Shown here piece by piece: positions 1 to 8,825 of a stretch of 64,000 bases of DNA (position 1 is its first letter; each line of letters starts with the position of its first letter). The notes under the pieces were generated by a model. That model searched no databases and was not told the DNA's origin. It worked only from the letters and a program-made list of their open reading frames with translations. This stretch comes from Symsagittifera roscoffensis. Taxonomy: Eukaryota > Xenacoelomorpha > Acoela > Convolutidae. The position numbers and the translations under genes were made by a program. The stretch covers positions 34,363,955-34,427,954 of the forward strand of contig NC_087070.1 in the NCBI RefSeq assembly GCF_963678635.1, given 5' to 3'.

Positions 1-1292
1 GCGATTGAATAGACAGCAACTTCTTTTGCTGAAAACTGTCTTTTTGAACGTGGGCCATATAAATCACCGTCTGTTCTGCATAATTATTCACCTGGGCTTA
101 ATTCTGGGTAATCTAAATTTATTTGATTTATATGATGAGGCTTGAAAAAGCCCCCAAAAGAATAGGCCTGTCTGCATTTCACTTTTCCGCGTCGCCGACT
201 CTCTCAAAATTATTTGCATCCTAAAATTACTAGATTACTTTCAAAAAGTCCTTTAAAGGCCTCATATTGCATTAAATACCATAATACTGAAAAAAACGGA
301 ATTGGTTTTATTGAGCGGCAACTTTATAGTACCGTTATAAAGCAACATTTGAGGCTTTTTGTAACGGAACAGCAGCACTACACAACACAACACAACAGTG
401 TCGGAAAAAGAACGTTTTAAGCTGCCGAGAATTGTTTTTCAATGTTTTTACGTATCCCAAATTACTGAAGTAATAATTATTTCAAATTGGCTGTGTAGAT
501 AAAAAGACAAAACTACCTATTTTAATCGAAAATTAATTCCTAAACCAAAAAGAAGTTCAGCCTGGTATTGAAAACTTTCTCTCTGTTTCGCCCCAAAACA
601 GTATTAATAATAAACTTCCAACAGCTCAGAAGCTGAAATCAGTTTGTTCATAAACTTCCTTCGGCACTTGAACTTTTTTTTGTTTCGGCAGTACACAGTT
701 TTTTGAACCCTCCACCAACTTTTTCTACTGGGTGCTGAAAATTCGAACTGAATATCGAATTCGAAAGAAAAATGATAACCAAACCCTTTTTGAAATTTGA
801 ATGCAAAGTTTTAATGATTTAAAGAGATCCAATTATAACTAATCAGTGAAAAAAAGTTGGCCAGATCGGGTAAAAATCAGGTCACAAAAGCGGGTAAAAA
901 AGTGTACCCTATTTCTAATGAGCTATTCGATACCAGCTGAAAATAATTGGCAAGTTTGCAAAGGCAGGTCTTCTCATGCAAATGTTCTTAGAATTTTGTA
1001 AAGCCCATTCGAATACTAATTTTAAAATACTTTTCCAATTCTGACGCTGCAATTAAAGATATAGAAATAGATCAACCCTTAATTTGAATTTTGGTAACCC
1101 TAGCCTGATATGCCTTTCTGTATAATTATTTCTTGCCTGGTATAAGAAAGCAAAAGAAAATCAACGAGTAGCATGAAAATTATTATCTGAATGAACAACT
1201 TTGGCGCTAATTAATAAAATCGGCCGAAAATTTCGACTGAGTTTTTTTCATTTGATAATACACTGTTAGGTGTCCCAATTGCTGTGTTTTAG
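1..1292. other. AT-rich non-coding DNA upstream of a candidate exon
   Basis: No convincing exon, RNA gene or transposon is visible here. The sequence is AT-rich with frequent short A and T runs and stops in all frames. The one open frame of note (214-420, plus strand, 68 codons) has a low-complexity, His/Gln/Lys-rich product with no recognisable motif and looks like chance. If 1293-1499 is a terminal exon, the part just before it is the end of an intron. Confidence 0.6.
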
Positions 1293-1499
1293 CTTGTAGA
1301 TCATGAAAACGGGATGGAATATCCTGATGTCTCCGAGGACAATTTAACCAATTTGAACGAACAAACAATCGGTAACAACAACAGCCGACTTCGGAAAAAT
1401 CAAATGAAAACGCCCAAAACACCGCGCCCTCTCACTCTTACAGCAGCCGCACGAGCCCAAGAAGCGAGAAAACGAAAACAGAGCAACGAACGAAAATAG
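1293..1499 (+). CDS. Candidate 3'-terminal coding exon of an unidentified gene (partial)
   Basis: The open frame starts directly after a splice-acceptor-like TTTTAG (ending at 1292) and runs 68 codons to TAG at 1497-1499. The TAG of the acceptor itself is the in-frame upstream stop, so a phase-0 intron would give an exon beginning LVDHENG and continuing into MEYPDVSEDNLTNLNEQ. An acidic, Asn-rich first half is followed by a Pro/Thr segment (KTPKTPRP) and a very basic end, ARAQEARKRKQSNERK, which could be helical or nuclear-targeting. The stretch is visibly richer in G+C than its neighbours and is followed by a plausible 3' UTR. A Met at 1314 would also permit a 61-residue free-standing ORF, but the splice reading fits better. 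I do not recognise the family. Upstream exons are not identifiable in the window. The minus-strand frame over 1207-1422 is a shadow of this exon. Confidence 0.45.
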   Translation, partial: LVDHENGMEYPDVSEDNLTNLNEQTIGNNNSRLRKNQMKTPKTPRPLTLTAAARAQEARKRKQSNERK

Positions 1500-1815
1500 A
1501 AAGCGTTTCATTTACTTCTATTCTAGCTCACACACCCGCCGTTCACACCTCGATCACATGTTTTTATTTTGTTTGACAGATTTATTTTTTCAAACACAGC
1601 TGAATTATTCTATTTTTCACGTTGCATTTTTCAAGTTTTGTGAATTTATTTAGCCCAATTTGTGGAACTGTATGCTAGTATGCTCAACAGCAAAAAGAAT
1701 GTGGCCTTAAAATTATTCGAATTGTTATGAAATTGAACTGTATTGTAAATTAAATATTTTTTTTTGTAAGTTTTGGATGCTATTTGCAGTTTAAATAAAC
1801 CTAAACTGTCATCAT
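1500..1815 (+). other. Probable 3' UTR of the candidate exon
   Basis: After the stop at 1499 the sequence returns to AT-rich, stop-filled DNA with T runs and ends near an AATAAA hexamer. A cleavage site shortly after 1799 would give a 3' UTR of about 310 bases. The extent is inferred from the hexamer alone. Confidence 0.35.
1794..1799 (+). terminator. AATAAA polyadenylation signal
   Basis: A canonical AATAAA hexamer lies 295 bases after the candidate exon's stop codon, in the same orientation. Such hexamers are common by chance in AT-rich DNA, so its value rests on position. Confidence 0.4.
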
Positions 1816-2015
1816 CGTTGATTAAATTTGATTAGAACATTGATTGAAATTAGAAATTGTAAAATTGAAATGAATCAGTTGATTGTGATAGTTAATTAAA
1901 TCGTATATCCGATATAAAAACTGAAAAGTTATTCTTTTTAAAGTTTAAATCGAAAAGCTCAAGATAAATGCTCGAAACAGATTGTGATAATTTAAATCAT
2001 TCAAAGTAGGGTAAC

Positions 2016-2049
2016 TTCCCAAATTGCATACTTCCCAAATAGCATAAAA
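2016..2049 (+). repeat. Left terminal inverted repeat of the 2.4 kb element
   Basis: Two head-to-tail copies of TTCCCAAAT-GCATA lie side by side (2016-2030 and 2032-2046). The 34-bp segment matches the right end in inverted orientation with 7 mismatches. Confidence 0.4.
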
Positions 2050-2102
2050 ACAACTATTTCGCTCTAAATGAAACAAAACTGCTCATATCAGGGCGAATCA
2101 CT

Positions 2103-2301
2103 GAATGTTCCGACTGCCTTTTATGGTCAATGGAGCAGTAATAACATGAAAAAAATGAATGGAGAAAAATTTAAAAAAGTTTTTTTTTTAATTAGAAAAT
2201 TTGTGACAATCATCCCCGCACACGCATTTTATAAAATACAAAGTGATAGATTTAGCTCCTAGTAACAAATCACGTATGGCAAATAAGCTTCCTATAACCA
2301 A
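2103..2301 (+). repeat. Diverged ~195-bp direct repeat, copy 1
   Basis: Shares with copy 2 (2881-3070) the blocks GAATGTTCCGACTGC, TGGAGCAGTAA, ACATGAAAAAAAT, ATGGAGAAAAA and GGCAAATAAGCTTCCT, in the same order and spacing, with small indels. It overlaps the 64-codon plus-strand frame at 2068-2262, which is not conserved as protein between the copies. Confidence 0.75.
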
Positions 2302-2880
2302 TTTGGAACGAGTTCAAGGCGGATTGAACCTCCACTTACGCGTTTTTAGTGCAAAATATATCGCGCGTTATTTGTCCCAAATTGACCAAAATGGCATTCT
2401 ATAAACTACCATAACTTTTCAAAAACTATCAAAAGTGAATATTTTTTAAAACTCAATCTCAAGACATCAATACATTTTGAACCATCAACAGTTCCGTCAA
2501 AAATGGTTAGATCAAAAATCAAAACTTATCTGAGGATAAAAAAACACCCCAAAACCAATTATGCCGTGATTAAGCTTGGAACCTTAAGCAAATTGAAAAA
2601 GGTGTGAAAAATTTGAGGCGTGAAAAAGTTAAATAATTCTAGACAATTTTGACGCCTTATTTTAATCACTCGTCAACAAACTACCAAACACCATGAAAAT
2701 TCAATTCAAACAGGCATCAGATTTTGAAAAATGAGCCAAAAGAAAATTTTGAAATAGGATGGGGTTGCAACTTGTAATATGGCGGATGATTTTATCAAAA
2801 AAAATAGCAGCTATAATTAAAAACTTTTTTTCTCTTTGCCCTGAAACTGAATGCGGCTACCGACTTATTTTGAAAGACTT

Positions 2881-3070
2881 GAATGTTCCGACTGCATTTT
2901 TTGGTCTATGGAGCAGTAATGACATGAAAAAAATAAATGGAGAAAAAATAAAAAGGATTTTTTTAATATGAAAATTTTGTAAAAATCATCCCCCACACGT
3001 CATATAAAGTACAAAGGGATAGAGTTAGCTTCTTTTAACAAATATGGCAAATAAGCTTCCTTTAACCAAC
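2881..3070 (+). repeat. Diverged ~195-bp direct repeat, copy 2
   Basis: Second copy of the repeat at 2103-2301, about 780 bp downstream in the same orientation. The similarity ends near the TTTAACCAA after the shared AAGCTTCC. Both copies fall inside the 2.4 kb inverted-repeat-bounded block, so they may be an internal duplication of that element. Confidence 0.75.
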
Positions 3071-4344
3071 ACTGAACTACAATTTGAAAATGAAACACAT
3101 ATGTCCGACTACAATGGCCATAAATATCTCACTTGAAAAACTAAAATAGTTGTAAAATTTTCTCAAAATCACTGTAACTAGTTGCGCAAACTGATTTTGA
3201 AAAATTGTAGCCGTCAAAGATACACAATGATTCTGAAAATCCCTTGAAATATCAAATCGTTAAGAGATCGAGATTAAGAGCAGAAACGGAGGGTGAGAAA
3301 AGTAAAATATTGGCAGAGAGTGGGTTAAGGTCACTTTTTCTAGCGTGTGGCAAAATAAAGCGCTTTCAAAGTGTAAAATATTTATTTCTTGTGGCTTATT
3401 TTAGTATTCACAGTTTTTTTGGAGTATTTGAAGAATCAAAAACCCAATGATTTGGTGTCTGCTTCAAAATAAAAAGGACAGAAATATATCGAGGAAGGCC
3501 AAAAAAACCATCTGGAAAACTTCTAAATTTGGACCAGTAACTCATAATCTCATAAAATGTCGGCGACTTCGAGCTAACACTTTAGGTGAGACACAACCCC
3601 AACTGCAGCTGAAAAAAATATTTTTTCAACCTTCAATTTTTAAACATTTGTTATAGTTCCTGTCAAAAAATTGTTTTCTTTTGACAACAAGACATCTTTG
3701 AAGCATAAACCTACCAAAAAAATAACAAGGCTATAAAACTTTTGTGTTTCAGGCAGCAATAGAAACTGAGTTTGGGATGGCTTACACCTTGCAAAATTGT
3801 TGAAAGACTAAATCAACTAATCGAAAATTCATTGCCATAGTTTTTCTACCAGTGTTTTATGTCGGTAAATTTTTTTCAGATAATTCAACAAACATTGACA
3901 TGATTACTGGCTTAACGAAATAAAACTTTTGCATCTTTCTACACTAGTTGTCTAAAATGCTTATGAAGGCTAGAAAAATTGTCTAAGTAAGCGAAATTGC
4001 CCAGGTTTTTGAATGGTTGATAAAACATTACAAAATTAATAAAACTTGCAAAAAGATCTTACAGGCGATAGCAATTGGGTTACCAAGTTGATGCTCCTGA
4101 ACAACAAAATAAAGAAAGCTCAAAAGAAAAATTTGCAGCGTGAAACTAAGATTGAAAGCCCGATCAATTAATATCGACAAGTACTGGGATACTATTTCAT
4201 AAAATGGCCAGCCTCTACAAAAACTAAAGCCAAAAATTTTTTCTGTTGAAAACTCCGATGAAATTATTTTCAAGTTAGTTGAATTATTATTCTGGTTTTC
4301 AAAAATTTGAATGTTTATACCATTTAATAAATCCACAAGTTTTT
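3071..4344. other. Interior of the 2.4 kb block, no genes seen
   Basis: AT-rich sequence with short open frames only (3244-3450, 3447-3656 on plus; 4028-4336 on minus). None shows a domain, repeat pattern or composition that separates it from chance. Confidence 0.5.
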
Positions 4345-4393
4345 TGCCATTTGGATTTTAAAAAAAAATTTATGCCACTTGGATGTTTTAAAA

Positions 4394-4427
4394 TTTTATG
4401 CCATTTGGGAACTGTGTCATTTGAGAT
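4394..4427 (-). repeat. Right terminal inverted repeat of the 2.4 kb element
   Basis: Reads TTTTATGCCATTTGGGAA on the plus strand and then continues to TTTGAGAT, the inverted counterpart of 2016-2049. Two further TGCCA-TTGG motifs in the same orientation precede it at 4345-4354 and 4373-4382. That makes the right end a small subterminal repeat cluster spaced at 26-28 bp. Confidence 0.4.
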
Positions 4428-4511
4428 TTAACTAAAAGTAGCACGCAACGAAATTTAACCTTGAAGGCAATTAGCGTCAACTTTCTGTAGAATTTATCTT
4501 AGAACCCACCT

Positions 4512-4525
4512 CCCCCCCCCCCCCC
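4512..4525. repeat. C14 homopolymer tract
   Basis: Fourteen consecutive C residues within an unusually GC-rich pocket of an AT-rich region. Length is likely to be polymorphic or mis-called. Confidence 0.95.
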
Positions 4526-4531
4526 ACTATC

Positions 4532-4570
4532 GCGCCACTATGCCGTGTCCTGCTTTGCGCCACTATGCCG
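4532..4570 (+). repeat. Two copies of GCGCCACTATGCCG, 25 bp apart
   Basis: Exact 14-bp copies lie at 4532-4545 and 4557-4570, immediately after the C tract, with CCACTATC-like remnants just before. This looks like the edge of a small GC-rich tandem repeat. Confidence 0.8.
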
Positions 4571-6128
4571 CGTTTACCCCAACCCCCATCAGACAAACTT
4601 CGCCAGACATTCCCACACCCAAGACCGCCAACACCCCAGCCTACCGCCACGCAGAATAGGTAATTTTGTGGTTGGGGTTAAGCCTGGGGTGGGACGGTAG
4701 GGTAAATTTTTGGGTTTGCAAAAAAAAACTGAACAGAATTTTAACAAAAATACGTATGTATTTTTTATGAAACGCGATTGAAATCAACAAAATGGTTAAT
4801 TTTAGCGACATCACAAAATAACAAAATAACGAAACCGAACTGTGCGTTTTTTTTTGAATTGTCAGAGGATTCCGCAACAAGGTCGCTCCCATTGCTCTTT
4901 TTTTGTACTTTCATTTCCTTTGATGTTTCCACAAAAATTTAACATGCTTAAAGACTTTTCTGGAATCCAAGAACATAGAGACACAAAATTGTTCGCTTAT
5001 CCAGGGAACTGTTAGGCCTCGTAATGAAGAAGTTATATAGGTTTAAGCTTATTATAAACATTTGAAAAGAGCACCCAAAAAGTTTTCAAAAAATTGATAA
5101 TAACCTGCTATAATCAATTATAAAAGATCACGCTTCGTTCGATAATTTTTTTGAACATACGTTGAAAATAATCATTTATAATTGATTAAAAAAAAACGTT
5201 CTGCTTCAAAAATTGTTGCTAAAATAATCCATTTTTAGTCAATTATATTCGATAAGTTTAGAATTCTAGGGAAACAAACTACAAAATTGCAATGTAACCG
5301 ATTTTTATCTATGAAATTTCAGTGCGGGTACAACTTTTTTTGCAAAATAAGGCTCTTAGGACTATGTTACAACTTTGGACATTTTCTTTAAAGAAAGTTG
5401 TGAGATGATATTTTTTCTCAAACAAACAAAAAATGTAAGACAGGAAGATTTACTACAAAAAATCTGAGTGTTCCGCTCCTCATTTGACATATCTTTAAAC
5501 CTTTTGTGGTATTTTTCCAAAAACTCAATAAAAACTAAAAATGTTTTTTTTTCTTGACAATTTTTTCAAAAAAAGGGTTGGGATGACTTTAAAATTGCGT
5601 GCTAATTGAATTACTGGATAATTAGCTCTTCTAATTATTTAAAGTTTGACAATTTGGAGAATTCAAACCGGATAACGCACAAAAATATTTTTCACATAAA
5701 TTATATGTTTATCACAGATGTCAAGCGTAGCCTCGAATTATTTGTGTGAAAAAAAAATACCTGCGAAAATCAAAAGAAAGTTCGAAAATTGTAACTCAAA
5801 AAACTTTCAAAGACCAGAATTTTCAAAACGTTTATTTGCATAAGATGCATGGATTTTTCTACCATTTTTTGAATCCTCATTTTTCTGGTGCAATTGTACT
5901 TTAGTTTTCGTTTTTTAATTTCTGAGGAAGCTTCGGATCTCAATAACTGATATCCCCTTTTTACAAAATTCTCATAACTTTGATTTATTACTTTATAGGA
6001 GGGAGGGGAGAGATTTATTACTAGGCGCGAAAAATTTTTATGTGCTTAAACTTTTTTGAAGAGTTTTAAGCAAAAAGTTTGTTTATGGAAAAAATCCTTA
6101 TCGTATCATTTTCATAGAACGGAAATCG
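4571..6128. other. AT-rich non-coding DNA
   Basis: No gene is supported. The minus-strand 83-codon frame at 4641-4892 has a hydrophobic but unremarkable product. The stretch is rich in A and T runs, and the only structure I found is the short inverted repeat at 5112-5187. Confidence 0.6.
5112..5187. repeat. 13-bp perfect inverted repeat
   Basis: AATCAATTATAAA (5112-5124) and TTTATAATTGATT (5175-5187) are exact reverse complements with a 50-bp spacer. Both arms are AT-only except one base, so chance is a real possibility. Confidence 0.4.
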
Positions 6129-6372
6129 TATGATAAGCATTTTTTGTTTAAAAAAATTAATCACTTCAATCTAACTTAATCAGAAACGATTACAGCTTAT
6201 TTAAACTTGCCAAAAAATTCTTTTTAGAGGTTTTCAGACAAACAAAAAATGCTTATCATACAACTTTCATAACCCGAAATCTTATGATAATCATTTTTTC
6301 CATAGAACCCATGCATGGAATTGTATGTTTACTATTTTTTTTTGTTTGGAATTGTATGATAAGCATTTTTTT
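6129..6372. repeat. Cluster of TATGATAAGCATTTTTT motifs in both orientations
   Basis: A 21-bp segment at 6129-6149 is repeated as a perfect reverse complement at 6240-6260 (90-bp spacer). It recurs in direct orientation at 6355-6372, and a variant with TAATCATTTTTTC lies near 6284-6300. The flanks are also similar (TTCATAGAACGG, TTTCATAACCCG, CATAGAACCC, GGAATTG before the motif). The cluster is probably a dispersed insect-type repeat or the remains of a fold-back element. Confidence 0.7.
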
Positions 6373-7177
6373 GTATGGAGGTTAACCCGGGTGGTTGTTA
6401 TTTTTTATTGTGTTTCATTGCAATTATATTGCAGTTTCTTTATTGAAACGATTTCAGACTCAGACGCTGGCGTTAAATGAAAATTGTTAGTGATTTGACT
6501 CAACAGGGACACCATACGAGCAAATTTTACAAATCTCATATTTTGCTGGCTAGATTCCTCCAAATTGAGAAAAGATTTATTGGAACCTATATTTGCTTAG
6601 CAGACAACAGCTCATAGAAGTTCGCCTTATCTCTCAATTGCAAACGAAAACTATGGCGCTCATTATAAGAATTTTTTGTTGTTAATTTGAATTTTGGAGC
6701 GTTATTATAGTACTTATTTTAACCATTTTCTACGCGTACCGACGAGGTAAAAGCAGCTTCTATTTTTCACCCAAAAGTTATCAACTCCGAAACTAACAAA
6801 AAAAAAATCATTTCAGTTGCGTTTTTATAGGAAACTGCTTTGGGAATAATTCAAAGACAGTTCCGATAATAAGCTCTTACAAAATTTACTAATTTGATCG
6901 AATGTTCTTTCAGAAAATTTGATAGATAGCCCTAGTTTCTGAGTGAAACGAATACAAAGGAAAAAATATTTTTGCTCTGCAACCCGCGAGGTCAAGCTAT
7001 ACAAGATTATTGCTTTTCATGAAACTGACATAGAAGTATCAAACACATTTGTGAAAAAACGCGCGTTAGGCCAATACTTTACCCGTAAAGAAAGTTGTAG
7101 TTGAATTCAAATCTGAAAATTGAAAAGTCATACAAAATTCAGATCTGTATCAGTCCTGTGGCTTGTCACTTTTTTCG
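6373..7177. other. AT-rich non-coding DNA before the satellite
   Basis: No gene or named repeat is recognised. The 66-codon plus-strand frame at 7101-7301 runs into reversed and forward satellite monomers and is not a gene. Confidence 0.6.
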
Positions 7178-7206
7178 CTGTACATGTTTGAATCAGACAT
7201 GTACAG
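7178..7206. repeat. Hairpin at the satellite border
   Basis: CTGTACATGT (7178-7187) and ACATGTACAG (7197-7206) are exact reverse complements around a 9-base loop. The loop and right arm (GAATCAGACAT) resemble the satellite variant TGAACCAGACATCATCAT, so this may be the outermost degenerate satellite material. Confidence 0.7.
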
Positions 7207-7224
7207 ACATTATAACTAAGGAAA

Positions 7225-7246
7225 AAGTCAGGTATGATCATGTCTG
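7225..7246 (-). repeat. Isolated satellite monomer in reverse orientation
   Basis: The plus strand reads AAGTCAGGTATGATCATGTC, the reverse complement of a canonical monomer junction (GACATGATCATACCTGACTT). Degenerate pieces follow (TATGATCACGCCTG). The direct-orientation array begins only about 50 bp later, so the array edge is an inversion point. Confidence 0.85.
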
Positions 7247-7297
7247 CTTCAGGTCTGGCCCATGTATGATCACGCCTGTCCCGGGTAAACTTCATAT

Positions 7298-8825
7298 CTG
7301 ATTTAAAATGATCATACCTGGACCAGAGATGATCATACCTGACTTTACATGATCATACCTGGACCTGACTTTACATGATCATACCTGGACCAGACATGAT
7401 CATACCTGACTTTACATGATCATACCTGGACTAGACATGATCATACCTGACTTTGCATGATCATACCTGGACGAGACATGATCATACCTGACTTTGCATG
7501 ATCATACCTGGACCAGACATGATTAAACTTGACTTTACATGATCATACCTGGACCAGACATGATCATACCCGACTTCAAATGATCATACCTGGACCAGAC
7601 ATGATCATATCTGACTTTACATTATCATAACTGGAACAGACATGATCGTACCTGACTTTACATGATCATACCTGGACCAGACATGATCATACTTGACTTT
7701 ACATGATCATACCTGGACTAGACATTATCATACCTGACTTTGCATGATCATACCTGACCAGACATGATCATACCTGAAAATACATGATTATACTTGGATC
7801 AGACATGATCATACCTGACATGACATAATCATACCGGAACCAGACATAAACATACCTGATTTTACCTGATCATACCCGACTTCAAATGATCATACCTGGA
7901 CCAGACATGATCATACTTGACTTTACATGATCATACCTGGACCAGACATGATCAGACCTGATTTTACATGATCATACCTTGACGACACATTATCATTACC
8001 TGGCTTTACATGATCAAACCTGGACCAGACGTGATCATACCTGACTTTACATGATCATACTTGGACCAGACATGATCATACCTGACTCTAAGAGATCATA
8101 CCTGAACCATAAATGTTCATATCTGACTTTACATGATCATACCTGGACCAGACATGATCATACCTGACTTTAAATAATCATACCCGGACCAGACATGATC
8201 GTACTTGACTTTACATGATCATACGTGGAACAGACATGATCATACCTGATTTTACATGATCATACCTGGACCAGACATGATCATATCTGACTTTACATGA
8301 TCATACCTGGACCAGACATGATCATAACTGACTTTGCATGATCATACTTGGACCAGATATGATCATACCTCACTTTACATGATCATACTTGAATCAGACA
8401 TCATCATACCTGACTTTACAAGAGCATACTTGAACCAGACATGATCAAACCTGACTTTACATGATCATACCTGGACCAGACATGATCATACTTGACTTTA
8501 CATGATCATACCTGGACCAGACATGATCATACCTAACTTTATATGATCATACCTGGACCAGACATGATCATACCTGACTCTACATGATCATACTCGGACC
8601 AGACAAGATCATACCTGACTTAACATGATCATACCTGAACCAGACATGATCTTACCTGACTTTAAATGATCATACCTGGACCAGACATGATCATACCTGA
8701 CTTTACATGATCATACCTGGACCAGACATGATCATACCTGACTTTACATGATCATACCTGGACCAGACATGATCATAACTGACTCTACATGGTCATAGCT
8801 GGACCAGACATGATCATACCTGACT
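7298..8825 (+). repeat. Array zone A: simple 41-bp dimers at the left edge
   Basis: Nearly all units are of the ACTTTACATGATC type. Scattered substitutions are common (CATTATCAT, CTGGAACAG, TACCCGACTTC). No inverted units occur. Divergence between neighbours is higher than in many later zones, as expected at an array edge. Confidence 0.85.

Larger units (their letters stand above)
2016..4427. mobile_element. Possible non-autonomous DNA transposon with inverted ends
   Basis: Bases 2016-2049 and the reverse complement of 4394-4427 align without gaps at 27 of 34 positions. They share the cores CAAAT and TTCCCAAAT-GCATAAAA, and each end holds the CCAAAT-GCATA motif more than once. The 2.4 kb between has no long ORF: the longest is a 102-codon minus-strand frame at 4028-4336 with no recognisable domain. 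It does contain an internal direct repeat. I could not establish a target-site duplication or a superfamily. Alternatives are an older composite of a dispersed repeat or two unrelated copies of a short motif in opposite orientation. Confidence 0.35.

Noticed and set aside
214-420. 68-codon plus-strand ORF
   Set aside because: Low-complexity His/Gln/Lys content from CACAACA-type runs; no supporting signals.
2311-2330. tRNA-like B box on the minus strand (GGTTCAATCC)
   Set aside because: It is part of a 6-bp palindrome GTTCAA/TTGAAC; no A box, cloverleaf or terminator T run is placed to support a tRNA or SINE.
3244-3656. Two overlapping plus-strand ORFs of 68-69 codons
   Set aside because: No recognisable motif, overlapping in different frames, AT-rich codons; likely chance.
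4028-4336. 102-codon minus-strand ORF, the longest in the window
   Set aside because: Composition is typical of AT-rich chance frames. No domain, splice context or start context supports it, and it lies inside the putative non-autonomous element.
4641-4892. 83-codon minus-strand ORF with a hydrophobic stretch
   Set aside because: Hydrophobicity follows from T-rich plus A-rich sequence; no motif or conservation evidence.
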